Assembly (NCBI GenBank): GCA_036897095.1
Contig: JAYMSP010000041.1
Location: forward strand, 1-64,000
Direction: 5' to 3'
Length of the DNA stretch: 64,000 nt
Origin: Plantago elongata
Lineage: Eukaryota > Streptophyta > Magnoliopsida > Lamiales > Plantaginaceae
Positions 22,881-36,831 of this stretch are shown here, one piece after another. Positions within the stretch are counted from its first letter, which is position 1, and the number at the start of each line of letters is the position of its first letter. Position numbers and translations under genes: made by a program. A model generated the notes under the pieces. That model was not told where the DNA came from. It made no database searches and saw nothing but the letters and a program-made list of their open reading frames with translations.

Positions 22881-25793
22881 GCACCGATGCTAAAATTTCT
22901 TGTTCGCAAATGCATTCAAATTGTGAAATGATTTCTCACAATGGAACAAACTACAATGAGCTTGATTAATTTCTCCAAAAGTAAGATTAGAGGATGGTTT
23001 CATGAGTGCTGTCAGGAAGGAGTTGGCATCTTGGTGGCGACTGAGTTGGTTTGGTGACAAGAACAGACAAATGATGGACAATTCTTACTACAATTATTGA
23101 AATGAGGCTGCAATGAAATGAAGATGTCCTGACCGGGACTCTCGGACCATTCACCATTGACATTCCGGAACTTCTTAAATTTCCAAGTTAAGCGTTTATG
23201 TTTCAAGTTAATTAATGTTGTTACTAACTTTGATGACTTCGAGAATACTGTGAGAAATTCCTGGAATGAGTTTGGAGCTCTGGGACCCCAGGAGAGAATC
23301 TGGAAGAAGTTTAAAAAACTACAACCTGCAATGCGTGGTCTGAATAAGAGAGTTTTTGGTGTGAGCCACCGTATTACCTCTCTTCGAACCCAACTACAGC
23401 TATGTCAAGAGAACCTGAGTCGTGATAGATTTAATCCGGTGCTCATCCGGGAAGTGAAGGTTGCCTCACAAGAATTAGAATATTGGATCGATGTGTAAGA
23501 GCAGGTATTGCGTCAGAAATCTAAGGCTGATTGGGTCCGGATGGGAGATGAAAATACAACTTTCTTTCATGCGCATGTGAAGGAAAAGAATAAACGAGCC
23601 GGTATACGTTCACTTGAACATGATGATGGAAGCCAGGTCAGCCGTGCTTCGGATGAGATATTGGCGTTCTATTCGGATTTAGTGGGAAAATCCACGGAAC
23701 GCCGAGATGGAATTAATGTTGCATATATTCGTGCGGGACCTCGGATCTGTCAAAGGGATCGAGAGGCTCTGATTTAGTGGGTCACTCATGAGGAGATTGA
23801 TATGGCCCTTAAAGATATCGGAGATTTGAAGGCTCCAGAGATTTATGGTTTCAATGCGTTTTTCTTCAAGAAGATGTGGAACTTAATCAAAATAGATGTC
23901 TATGAGGCAGTCATGAATTTCTTTGCAGGTACCTACTTATTCCCGGCTATAAATTGCACACTTGTTACTCTTATTCCAAAGTCGCATGAGGCCAGAAGTG
24001 TGAAGGAAATTAGACCATGTGCGTGTTGCACTACAATCTATAAGATTATATCCAAGATCATTACTGCACGCTTGGGTAGAGTGATTAATTCAGTAGTGGG
24101 GGACGGTCAATCGGCTTTCCTACTTGGACGTGTCATCCAGGATAACATTCTACCGGCTCAAGAATTTGTTAGGGGATATAATCGGAAAGGTATCTCTCCC
24201 CGTTGCATGATCCAAATGGATATGCAGAAAGCATACGACACAGTAGAATGGGGAGCTCTGGAGGGTATTATGCATGAGTTGGGTTTTCATGCTCAGTTCA
24301 TTGGCTGGATTATGTGTTGTGTGAAGACGGTGCCTTATAGGTATCTTATTAATGGAGTGCCATCCAAATTGTTGAAGGCTCGCAGGGGGCTTCGACAAGG
24401 TGTCCCCTATCCCCTTATCTATTTGTGCTTGTTATGGAATACCTTCACCGGTGTTTGCAGAGCTTGAAAGATGTACCTGATTTTAACTTCCACCCGAAGT
24501 GTGAAAGATTACTCATAACAAACTTGTGCTTTACCGATGACTTGATGTTATTTATGAGAGGAGATGTGACGTACGTCCGGCTTGTCATGACGAAATTCCA
24601 GCACTTTTCTGCTGCCACTGGACTACGAGCCAATGCCAGGAAGACACGGGTCTTCTGTGGTGGAGTAGCACTCGGGATCCGACACCAAATTTTGACTGCT
24701 ACGGGATTTACAATGGGTTCTCTACCAGTGCGATACTTAGGGGTCTCATTATCTCACAAGCAACTTACGGTTAGTCAATATCAACCCCTGATTGATCGAA
24801 TTTTTGGTAGGATCCAACACTTGGTCGACTCAATTACTTAGCTATGCGAGGAGGGAGCAATTACTTCGAAGTGTCCTCATACCTATCTCAACATATTGGT
24901 TATAGGTGTTCCCTTATCTCACTGTCATAATGGAATACAGCTCTTTTATCTAAACTCCTGTGGAAGATACAATCTGAAGCGGATTCTCTCTGGATTAGAT
25001 GGATACACATTTATTACATTAAGGATCAGAGCTTAGATGCGTGGGCGATTCCCCTTGTCAACTCCCTTGTCCTCAAAGCTGCCTTGCGAATTCAGGCCAC
25101 ACTACAGGGTACGAGTGAATGGCAGGAACATCTCGTCTCCAACACCTTCTCAGTGCGTAGAAGCTATAGATTTTTTTTGACCATTTCCAAATAAAGTTGA
25201 TTGGCGAGATTTGGTTATTAGGAATCCAGCAAGACCAAAAGCGATATTTATACTTTGACTGCCTCTCCATCGACGATTAGCTACGAAAGATCGATTGGCA
25301 TTCTTTGGCATCGCCACGGATGAAAAATGTGCCTTTTGTGATGAGAAAGAAACCATAGACCACATGTTCTTCCAATTCCGGAGACTTATGAGATTGTAGG
25401 GGGCTGCCTACAATGGTTGCGTATACCCCCCCCCCCCCCCAATACCGGACTGGCAACACCTCTCTGGTGGCTCACTACACGGGCAAAGGGCAAGGGCGGA
25501 AAGACCACGGTCTTTCTAGCTACACTTGTGGAAGTGGTGTATCACACGTGGTGTGCAAGAAATGAGAAGAATTTCCAACAACATAATCCGAATATCCCCA
25601 TCATTATGGCATCGATCACCCATGCGATCCAATTACGCTGCCGTTCGAGGAGAGCTGCCTCTACATTTTGTTTAGCTAGTTCCTTTTGTTCTTTTTCGTA
25701 GCATTAGGCTTTGGACTTGAATTTTTTATCAGTCGTTAAATGTAAAACATTGCTTGGGAGTAATTAGACAAGTTTTTCGTTTCAAAAAAAAAA
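22880..25793 (+). mobile_element. 5'-truncated, decayed L1-type LINE (non-LTR retrotransposon)
   Basis: Plus-strand frames encode pieces of a plant L1-like ORF2. The end of the endonuclease shows as SDHSPLTFRNFLNF near 23140. Next comes the pre-RT segment (KSKADWVRMGDENTTFFHAH) and reverse transcriptase: LVTLIPKSHEARSVKEIRPC, DGQSAFLLGRVIQDNIL, MDMQKAYDTVEW, RRGLRQGVPYPL and the catalytic box FTDDLMLF. Near 24840 it continues as LSYARREQLLRSVL, and near 25330 as the zinc-binding tail (CAFCDEKETIDHMFF). Stops interrupt the frame near 23496 and 23775, and there is a frameshift near 24410. ORF1 and most of the endonuclease are missing. The 3' end has an A-run at about 25784-25793. I found no target-site duplication. 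A run of about 16 C lies near 25426. Confidence 0.85.
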
Positions 25794-26167
25794 TGATCAT
25801 GTGCATACGTGATAGAAATCAAAAAAGGAAGCAAGAAATAAATCAGGAACTGATCCAAATTGTTGTTCCAGAATTATTTATTGAAGATAACTTTTCTGGG
25901 TATTTCAGATGAACGAAAATGTCTGATTGAATGATCCAATGAGGACCCATTAAGTCATGAAGACAAGCATATCAAGCTATCTATTTTTCCGTCCAATTCT
26001 TTCTCAATTGGTACGTTCAGTATTATTCATTCTACAAAATGTAAAATTATTAGATTAATGGCAGAGGTTTTCATTCATCCTGATAGAATTAACGACTTTT
26101 TGTAGATTGCGGACTAAATTCAAGTATATAAGCCTTCAGAATGCCATTTGAACATCTTCATTTCATC

Positions 26168-29100
26168 TCAAGACGACTCTAAATTTTTAACGAACTTCTT
26201 GGCCTGCAAAAGTATCAAATCATATGTAATTAACGAACTTGATCTACTATAAAAGCCAGAGAGTTGGAATGGAGAAAAAGGGCAGGTACCTGCTCTAATG
26301 TCAAAAACATAATGACATTCCATGATCCTAGCCTTCCAAAGTTGGGGATAAAGCCTTTATAGAAAGCCAAAGGTCCCTGAAATGCAAAACTATAAGTAGC
26401 AGGCTAGCAGCATCCAAGACACACACACACAACTGAAGCATTATTTGCAAGTACTGCAAGTTCATGAATTTAAAATCTCGAGATTTACTCCAAGCCCTAT
26501 AAGACACTATTTGTTCTCCGAGAGTTGATCCAGGTTGCCAAGAGAAAGCAAGCCACAATGATGGGTTTGTAAATTTCGCAAATAACTACAGTACTACTTT
26601 CTTCTCAATGTCTGTAGTCTGTATATGATGAATCCTCCCAGGCAATTCGTAGAATGGTTTTTTAACATATAAAGAAGAACAAAACCATTTACCAGAGTAA
26701 AGCTAGTCATATTAAAAACACCAGTCGCCTTACTTTCCATACATTAAGACTTGTGCACTCATCCTGCATGAACAAAATCTACAGGCTGTCCAAGTAGAAT
26801 TCAGTTGAAAAGAATTATCTAGAAGTGCATACTTCTAGAATGGTGTATTTAGATATTCTTACTTGATATCTAAGTAAGTTATATCCTTACTTAATATCTA
26901 ATATCTTAGAAATATTCCTTAGGACTACTACTATAAATAAGAGGCCAGGCATAGGCATAAACCAAGCTTGGCAAGTGTGTAATCTTCCAAGCGTATTTGA
27001 ATCCTTTCATAATAAAATCTTCCCCTAGTTCTTATAAATCTTCCTTACTCTCTACACTACAATTCCTCGATACTATAAACACGATCCTGATAAAACCTCC
27101 TACGTGGTTGTACCTACTATGTGTCTGTAAACTTGGCATGTGTCCAGTAAACTTGGCTCTGATACCAAGTTTACAAACACATAGCATGTACAACCATTTA
27201 GAGGTTACAAAGAAACTAAGATATTAATACATTTACTTAGATATTAAGTAAAAATATAATTTACTTAGGTATTAAGTAAGAATATCTAAACACACCATTC
27301 TAGAAGTATTCACTTCTAGAAAATTCTTTTTACCCTTGTCTCCCATAGTGGCACCCACGGAGCAATATCCAGATACCCAATAATAGGTTAAATCATGTTT
27401 GAAAACTGAGTTAATCTGTAAAGCACTTAAATGTAGTTCATCAGCAAATGCACTTACATCATTTTTCAAAGTCTTGACAAAGCAATCAAGCGTGCCTTTG
27501 TATGCAGAAGAATCTCCCATCATTCTAGACTTGACCTGCCACAAAGAACAAGTTATATTTGCACGACTTCCCACAGATGCACAATAACTTCTAAGCATGC
27601 ATTTGGAACTTGTTTTGAATTAACAATAAATCATTTCTTTCTCAGAGCTTACAAGAACAAATATTGACAGCAGATACAGGAAGGACTTCTAATATACCAA
27701 GGTCCAGTGGCACTTACAACATCAACAGGGGAGCCAATGCAGACTGCAAAGAAACCAGCTCCCAGACCAGATAAGAGGTGAGTGAAAACATTATCACTGA
27801 ACCCAGGAATCTTAAGAATTGACTGCATCACATTAGAAAATAAAAGTGAAATCAACAAAAAACGAAAATAAATCAGAATAAGATAAGCAGGAAAAGTAAA
27901 CAAATAAAAAGATATATAGGAAGAAGAAAAACGGGTGTAGAACCTGCTTCACTTGATCATAACTGGCTAGTTCAGCTGCATTTATGATGGCGTTACGCGC
28001 AACATTGGGTCCAAGACCAGTCCACAATTTTGTAAAGCCTTCCTAAATCTCCATAAAGAAACAAAATCAAGAGGATGATAGATGACAATAAATTTAGGAA
28101 GTCAAAATAAGATTATTCACCTGTTTCACAATGGTAGAATAAGCATTCAGGGCTCCAGAATAACGCCTTGGTGCACCAGGTGGCAGCTTGCCTTCAGCTT
28201 GAAGTCGTACTTTAACAAGATCAGTGGGATTGGCAATAGCAATTCCCACAGCACCTGTTTGACATTTCAATGTTCAGTTGATATTGCAACACTGAATTAT
28301 TACCGCTCCAATTTCGATTTCCAAGGTGAAAGATAGATATTCACCAAACCACGATAACGGTCCTGACTTTCTCAGCATTACAACAGAAAGAAAACGAAAA
28401 TAATACTGAAAATGGTCTTACCAGTTGTCAAAGCAGCGAGAATCTTCTTCGTTAGCGGCACATCACCAACATGATCTTTGCCCACATAGAAATTTTTTAC
28501 CTGTCAAATGAGTAAGGTCAACGAAATCAAGGAAAGTAGTAGCCAAACAACATCCCACAGCTAACAACTTACAGGTTCGTATAAACCAATCCGCAACCCT
28601 CCAAACAAACATTGGCGGTGTAATCCAGGGACAATTCCCTTCCACAGTGAAGAAAGCCCTTCTTCCCTTGCAATGGTCCCAACTGTTCCGAGCATTCCCT
28701 TATATTTGGGAAGAGCAAACCCATCCCCTGCAACGCCTTTCTTCTGCAACTGAAGCCTGACCTTGGCAGTATCCAAAGGAATTGTACATATCTACATCCA
28801 ACAAACATTCACCCAATAAATAATCATACTCACACGTTTGTTGCAACTTGTCAAATTATCAACCCACACACATCAGACAAGCCAATGAGATCCTTGACAC
28901 ATATAGTAACCATATTGAAACATATTCCAAATGCACAATAAACTCGTGAACCTTGATTATCATCAGATTAGTCAAGGAAAATAATCATGCGCTGGAATCA
29001 ACTTTCAAACAAGAAAAATCCTCCGTCAAGTCAAACACAAGAATTTTTAAAATGCCAAGTAGATACAACACATATTTATCATGTGCTTGATTGAAACCGA

Positions 29101-29991
29101 GAGAAAATAAGCCATCACCCACAATATAATTTGATTAACAATTCAATCGCATAGAGTAATTTTAAAAATATTGAATATGCATAGAACTCAGCAGATAGCT
29201 CGATCTAGGAGATCAATCAATTGCAACCTACTTGTCTTGTTTGCTAACAAAATAATCAGGTGTTGAATCAAATCAACCAATACAATCAAATTCACGGTTT
29301 CATACCACTTCCTCCATTAATCCAAACACAAGCACCTCCCTGACCACAATATTCAAATGTGCTTGTTAAAATCTGTAGAGAATGATAAGCTATCAGATCT
29401 ACAAGTTCACTTAATAAGACAATGGACATGTTAATGTGTAGCCACCTGATCAACCATTCAAATGCCTGCCAGTTTTCGACAAACACACGTATAGAATATG
29501 CACGAATTTCTTCTGCTCATCCACAGCGTGTTATCTATTGCCGCCGGATTAAACAACTAAAAGTCATAAACTAGTTCTCAAGTATAAACAATGAAACAAA
29601 CATACAAACACCGAATATACATACAATTCTACGACACATAGCTCGATCAGCAAATTATCGATGTAAACAATAACTGAAAGCAGAAAATGTACCAGCACCG
29701 GATAAAACATACAATTCTTACAGACTACACATAGCTCGATCGAGCAAGTAAATGAATAATAGAAAATTAGAAATCTAACTAAAGGCAGAAAATGTGCAAA
29801 CACCTTATATTATATGCATACAATTCCACTACACATGACTCGATCAAATAAACGATGAGAAGAATAGAAATCGTAGTGAAAGCAGAAAACGGAGTAGAAT
29901 TGTAGTCTACCTCAGCGAAGGAAGCAGCAAAAGCGCTGCTAGCAAAAGTACCGGCAAATGAAATATCCGATTTGCCACCGCCCCCTACCAT
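26168..29991 (-). CDS. PUMP1: Mitochondrial uncoupling protein / dicarboxylate carrier PUMP1-type
   Basis: This inner-membrane carrier of the mitochondrial carrier family dissipates the proton gradient and, from published work on plant UCPs, exchanges amino acids and dicarboxylates. Nine exons give 305 residues: 29991-29911, 28791-28573, 28500-28422, 28254-28121, 28042-27944, 27822-27718, 27535-27458, 26376-26290 and 26203-26168, all GT-AG. The three carrier signatures are present: [10 protein letters not shown] (about 32-41), [10 protein letters not shown] (about 136-145) and SPVDVVKSRM (about 235-244). Other UCP blocks are [35 protein letters not shown] and [20 protein letters not shown]. 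Length and exon number match my memory of the Arabidopsis gene. A 5' leader intron is likely (acceptor near 30031). Intron 8 holds an LTR-derived palindrome. Confidence 0.96.
26808..27330. mobile_element. LTR-retrotransposon fossil arranged as an inverted repeat, in PUMP1 intron 8
   Basis: The ends are inverted repeats of about 73 bases (26808-26880 against 27258-27330), and the pairing resumes further in (near 27108-27135 against 27167-27200). Inside the plus-oriented arm are LTR-like features: a TATA-like CTATAAATAAGAGG near 26931 and an AATAAAATC polyadenylation-like site near 27010. In the centre, at 27155-27167, is the complement of the tRNA-Met primer-binding motif TGGTATCAGAGCC, usual in Copia-type elements. 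It reads as two LTR-like arms head to head around a primer-binding site. It has no coding capacity and looks broken. Arm similarity suggests moderate age. Confidence 0.55.
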
Positions 29992-30179
29992 CGTCTAATC
30001 GAAGATGTTTGCAAATGAAATCGCAGATCCTGAAAACACACAGGAGATTAGCACGGAAGCTTTTTAGAGAAGGAAATGGTGGTTATATCACAGTAATGCG
30101 TATCCGACTCACACAGAAAATGAGAGAATCTCGGGAAAAGTGATGGGAAATGGAAGAGACAGCGAATCGAGAAACGAGG

Positions 30180-31300
30180 CAGGTTTTTATAATAGGCGTA
30201 TAATTCGCTCTGTTCTTGTGCTAATGTTGTGACTATATTACCCTTGCCTAATTATTTTCCGATTTATCTTCAAATCCGTTATCGTTGTCGTTCAAACACT
30301 GTTAAACCTTTTTTAAAGGGAAAAATACTTCATCGGCAGGTTTTACATCTACACGTATTAACTCGAAAATTTACTTAAGTGAACTCATCACCTTCTCAAT
30401 TGAGCCAATTATAATTGGTTAAAATTTTGCATTATTTATGTCACGCTTGCTTAATTAGTAATTATGATCATTGCATTTAATTTGGGTTTGATTTAACTTA
30501 TCAATTTCATTTCAGGTGAAAACAAGATTATCCAAAATTATGTTCGAGATGCCGCGTCAGATCTTGGTGGCTTTTACTTAATAAAGGTCAACTTTGAACT
30601 AATTAATAAGGGAAATTTTAAACTTATGCATTTGGTTTTTGTCACGTGGTTAGTTTATAGTATTAATGTTTTCAGTGGCAGGTTTGTGTAAATATCACTA
30701 AATGTTAATAGTATACGCACATTGTGATAGGCGCATGTTTGACTCGGCAAATCGAAGTTCAATCCTCTGGACTTGTACTTATCAGAATCGGTTCGAGCAA
30801 TTGCCTACATGTCGAGCGGGATTAGAGTATAGGATTGTTGTACTTATCCTCTTGTGTTTATCATGACCAGTCTAAGTGAGATTAGAGTTGTATTTGAACC
30901 GATCAAAATCAATAGTGAGGTAACACAAAAGTCCAATTAATTCAGGAGCGTACAATGGTGTCTCTGAGACCCTCTACAAATTTAGATGGTCATTAGTATT
31001 CGCAGAAACTCCGTGATTCGTAGAAGAATTGAAAGGCAATTCTAATTTAATTTTAGATTTGGACTCATGGACATGTACAGACCGAATTAAGAGTCTAAAA
31101 CAACGAACCAAAGTGCACCATTCAGACAGATTGATGAGTCATAATTGCAAGGACAGATACCAATTTCTTCTAGTCTTTACACAACCTTATGTCTGTACCA
31201 TAATGTAATTAAAACTACAAGACAAGGCATTTCTATTGTTGGTCGAAATTTTTCTTCAGTTTAATTGCTGGGAAACAAGTGCAATAACCAAAAATGTGAA
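30180..31300. other. Spacer between PUMP1 and RPL35A
   Basis: The left end is the PUMP1 promoter. A weak tRNA-like stretch (AAGTTCAATCCTC near 30762, then GAGCGGGATTAGAG near 30815 and GTGAGATTAGAG near 30877) may be a SINE remnant. No gene is seen; the right end runs into the 3' untranslated part of RPL35A. Confidence 0.4.
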
Positions 31301-31520
31301 GTTCCTGGATTGATTTGAAGTCTATTGTTCAGCGTTGACAAACAAAAGCAAATGCAAGCAGAACATCATTACTCATAATCCAGTCTATAATAGGAGAACA
31401 AGGAAAAAATTAAAAAAGGAGTAGCAAAATCCAAATGACAGTTACAGGGGAAGTATCTAAGCTCAAAAAGACTGGATCTCGGTCAGCTGGACTTGCTGCA
31501 AACCTGCTACCTGCAATCCA

Positions 31521-32123
31521 CTGAAAAGATAGAGAAGAATTTATTAGTAAGGATTATGCCACAGCCATTCATGAAATAAAACATACAAAGTATGCACTGT
31601 ATTTTCATGCAATGACCAATGAGGCATGAGCAGGGCATATAGTTAAGATTAGGATGAAAACGCAGCAAAATAATACACTGAAACTGATCGCAATGAAAAT
31701 GCAGCAAAACAATAATTAGCTATTATGGATTTTACAATTGCAGAAGAATCATCTTGTCATATCATGACAAAAGGAAGGATATCACATAGTTAAACATATA
31801 AACCAATCTTGAAGAGCAAATGACATATACAAGGGTGCAAAAAAAACCATCCTCAGTTTATGAGGGCACGGACAATGCTTTTAAATTATGAAACCAATTA
31901 ACTGGACAAAACACTAGGTTCACCCCGAAAAAAGCACATGTTAATGCTAAGCTATTGACATCAACTTAAACAAACAACAATAGCACGAAGAGGATACATA
32001 CAACGAAACATTCAGATACATACTCTTAACAATTAACAAATGAATATAGTACAGAGTAAGACCATAGCATTGAATTCATATGAAACAACAAACAAGAACA
32101 AAATGGAAGATCATTCAGCTCAC
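31521..32123 (-). other. Probable intron in the RPL35A 3' untranslated region
   Basis: The RPL35A stop codon TAA (32127-32125) is followed by AG-like exon sequence and a strong donor: TAAG|GTGAGC. A matching acceptor with a pyrimidine tract lies at 31521 (TATCTTTTCAG|TGGATTG). The intron would be 603 bases and the 3' untranslated exon would start at 31520. With the junction only one base after the stop it should not trigger nonsense-mediated decay. Confidence 0.5.
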
Positions 32124-32124
32124 C

Positions 32125-33066
<942 letters not shown>

Positions 33067-33107
33067 GATTGAGACGAGCTGCTAGCTAGAGAGGCGAAGA
33101 ATGAGGA

Positions 33108-33122
33108 CTGAGAAACCCTAAT
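33108..33122 (-). promoter_or_regulatory. Telo-box (AAACCCTA) of the RPL35A promoter or leader
   Basis: The plus strand reads GAGAAACCCTAATTTG about 45 bases upstream of the start codon. AAACCCTA telo-boxes are known in promoters of plant translation genes. The relic copy keeps a near version (GAACCCTAATTTT near 35939). Confidence 0.5.
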
Positions 33123-33279
33123 TTGGTTTGGTATTTGTATGTAATGTTTTACGGGCTTTCTTTTCTTGGGAACTAGGATAGGTTTTAGTGGGCTAATGGT
33201 CCAATCTATGGGCTGGAAATATAATCAGATGTATACTACTAAGTTTTGGGCCTTGTATGCTCAAAAATTATAAAAGTTA

Positions 33280-35861
33280 TGGAAAATCCGCGCCAGAGGA
33301 CCAATTGTGAAGAAAACTCCAAAAAAACGACCTAGGAAAATGAAATATTTGTAAAAAACAATCTTAAACTGCATCATCTCGACTTGAAAATGTAGCATAA
33401 TGTGTAAATGATACTGTTTTCACACCTAAAATTGTATATTTAGTGGATGATATACAGTTTTTTATTATATCATAGAATGCAAATAATACAATGTTCGTTT
33501 TTTATAAAGTTTTTTCCAATACGTTACCGGTTCGTAATGCTCCTTAAAAGATACAACTCGTTCAGGATACGGTTTTGGAACATGTTAATGTATATTTGAG
33601 ATCGAATTGATATCAGACAGGATGAAAGTCGGAATAATATTGATGTCGACACATAAGTCAAATATTAGATGGGGAAGAGATTATTATACAGTTGTATTTT
33701 AAGTTAGTATGTGTTGTCACGAGTCGAGTTGTCTTAATTGATATATTAGTTTTCAATAAAATTTAATTGTGCGGTTGGGTGACATGTGGAAATTGTAAGT
33801 GCATCTAGCTCGACATGCTTACATTATAATTGGCAGCTTTGTAAATTTGATGTACTCGAGTTGTAAATTTGATGTACTCGAGTAGCTGCTCGTAGTTTTT
33901 ATATTGCTCCTCGGCATTGTTAGCAAGGAAACCATCATTCTCATCGACAAGATGTTCATACCTCCAATTACGGGAATAAATATTTTAATTATGAAATTAC
34001 ATGGCATACATCATTTATATCCGAAACATATGATATCTAAATACTTTACAAACAAATAATAATAGAACATTGTATACTTAATTCGCATACTTATCATTAT
34101 CCTAAACCCAGTATCACTCGAAACCCATGCATAACGACCCTCTCGCATAGCCCCCTACACATTTGGGGCACACTTTTTGTATGCGAACAGCTATTAATCC
34201 TATCACAAAACCAATGTCTAGTTTCCTTGTTGGTAAATCTTCCTTCAAACTCACGTTTTACTAGACTAGATAAAATGGTATTACTTAGCTTATTTAATTA
34301 ACCTATAATTAAGCACCCAAATCATAGCATTAATATAACAAATCCAATCGTAAACCGAATAAGTCATATATCAAGTTTTTATTACTATGTTTACAGTTTC
34401 TTACATCCGTTCTCATAACAAAATAATTCATTTGTAAGTTTTGTTCAAGCTGTTCATGCATAGTTTCCTATTCAAAATTATTGTTTACTAAATTTGTATG
34501 CAATAGTATATTTTATAAATTTCAGTTAGTTTTTATATAGTAATTTATAAGCGTTGGAAATAATGAATTTGAATTAATTGAAACAAATAATTTTAAAGTA
34601 TTTAGAAATTTGATGTGGATCACCCGTTAACTAATTTATTTAAATCCTTCATATTTATTTTAGGTGGAACATTGGTCACTCAATTAAAACACTATACTTA
34701 AAACGTCCAATTGAACCATAATAAATCTATGCTATTTCATTTATATTTGTTTTATTATAAATATAATAATGTTTATGTATCCGGCAAGATATTACCCTTC
34801 AAACTTACTTTTATTTTTACATAATAATATATTATTAATTATAATACTCGAATCATAACATTAACATGAATACTATTGTAAGACCAAAAAATGTGCAAAC
34901 TAAGTTCTACTACGATCCTTTTCATTTTTACTTAACTTTCGTTTATTTTTTGGACCGGAAGTTGATAGTATACATAGATATAAATTATTGGAGGAGACGA
35001 GTAGTATTCATTATAATCGGAACAGTTTCTCTATCTGTAGTAGCAAGACACGCAATTTACAGAATTTCGCAACAAAATAAAAAGAAGAAATAAAAAAAAC
35101 GCATCAAATTTAATGTTATAATCACCATAACCATAAATAGTGTTGATTTTCCAACAAAACACTTCTGTTTGGATGGACATTTGAGTGGGCATTTGAATGA
35201 ATTTTGTGTTTGGATGGACATTTGAGTGGGGTATTTTAAGTGTATTTTAGGCCAAATCACTATTTATCGAACGAAATTGGGATATTCAAATCTCCATCCA
35301 AACACCCCCTTAAAGATAATAAATACCATACAAAAGAAAAAGAAGAAAATCATTAACGTCCAACCACTTCAATACTTTATTAATTTTATCTTTAAAAACG
35401 GCCGACACCTTCAATACTTTATTATTTTTATCTTAAAAACTACTAATACTTTATATTGAATGGTAATAGTTGATTTCTATCATCATTTCCGCGAAAGATT
35501 TATGTTTCTTACTTAACCGTTAAAACATTTTTCGACACAAGCACTTTTCTTCTATCATTGTAGCTACTTGAATTATATAAGAACAACATAATGATTTTTT
35601 AGCTCAACAACTTATATTTTAAAAAATAAACTTCTTACGCTAATGACATGCTTTAGTAAGTTTAATTTAGAAATTAAAATATTGGTCCACGTGAATACTT
35701 TATAGGGTTTTGTTGAGTCTAGCTACTTAGTTTTGCAATACTTCGATATATCTATTTGACGTTTTCAAGTCCGGTGAACAACTTCTCATCTTTGTCTAAT
35801 GGCATTGGACCTGTTTGTTTGTTGAACTAGGTGTTGGAAATGACGGGAATTTACGTAGATG
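33280..35861. other. AT-rich spacer with one MITE
   Basis: No gene is seen. A GATGTACTCGAGT repeat (near 33848 and 33872) and a MITE at 35164-35309 are the only structures I can point to. Parts near 33585-33740 match the right part of the relic copy at 36120-36300, showing that the duplicated RPL35A segment extends some 600 bases upstream of that gene. Confidence 0.5.
35164..35309. mobile_element. MITE with TGTTTGGATGG ends, copy 1
   Basis: The left end reads CTGTTTGGATGGACATTTGA and the right end AATCTCCATCCAAACACCCC, an inverted pair. Inside is GTATTTTAGGCCAAATCACT. A second copy at 46477-46635 shares the same ends and core. No open frame is present; the superfamily is not settled because the target duplication is unclear. 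Confidence 0.7.
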
Positions 35862-36300
35862 ATGGACACGTTCTTCGTGTATGTCTTTCACCGTTGTTGT
35901 GATTAGCTGCTAGCTAGAGAGAGACAACGAGACGAAAGAACCCTAATTTTCGTCAGTGAATTTGTATATAATGTTTTGTCTGGGGCTTTATTTTCTTTAG
36001 ATTGAGGAAAATATTAATGGTCTATGAGATATCTATGGGCTGGAAAATATATTCACATGTCATAATTATTTGTTCCAGATATGTTCAAAATTACCCTAGA
36101 AGTCACTTGACCAAATATGAATACGGGTTTGGGATTTTTTTATGTAGATTCAAGATCGGATTGGTATCGGGCTGGATTGAGGATGATGTTAGTGTAAACA
36201 CAAAGTTGAATATTGGGTTGGGAAGGAAGTGTTGTGATTATACCGTTGATATTTACATTGATTTATGTGTATGTGTGTGTCATGAAATCAATTTTTAGAT
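35862..36300 (-). pseudogene. Relic copy of the RPL35A first exon start and promoter
   Basis: This segment aligns with the start of RPL35A and its upstream DNA (33040-33275, then 33585-33740). Shared blocks include CGTTCT, CTTTCACC, AGCTGCTAGCTAGAGAG, CCCTAATTT, TATAATGTTTT, CTATGGGCTGGAAA and, further out, a GATCG(A/G)ATTG(A/G)TATC stretch. At the start codon the copy reads ACG where the gene has ATG. Exons 2 and 3 are not found, so it is a 5' fragment of an old tandem duplication. Confidence 0.7.
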
Positions 36301-36831
36301 TTGAATAAAATTTATTTTATTACAACTATATAACTGGACATGAATAAATTAATCATTAGTTTATCAACCAGGGTCTAATCATCATTCTCTATACAGAGAG
36401 TAAAATCATCAATTTTTGTGAACCAAACTCGTGACCATTAAATCCGAAACGTATACTTTGTGTTTGTACAATGTACAAAAAGGGTACTAAATGTTGACAT
36501 CGTTCAATTTGCAAAATTAATGTTGTCCCATGATAAAAAAATAATATTATATATTGACACCTTCTAATTTATATATTTCATGTTGTATCATGTTTCCCAT
36601 CCCATCAAAAATCAAATATACAAAAACTTATTTACAAATCATATAAAATCATACTTTTTTTTAAAAATTTTGAACAACTGTATAATTTTTCCGAACAAAG
36701 TTTTTTAGTGGTTTTGATCGATTAGTTGTTGAACCGTTTAGTATCTATTGATTAGTTATCTAGTAGTTAGAAAATTCGTTTGCCAATTGAAAAAGAAGAG
36801 ACTAGCATCTGAAAACTTAGTGCTTGTTTCA

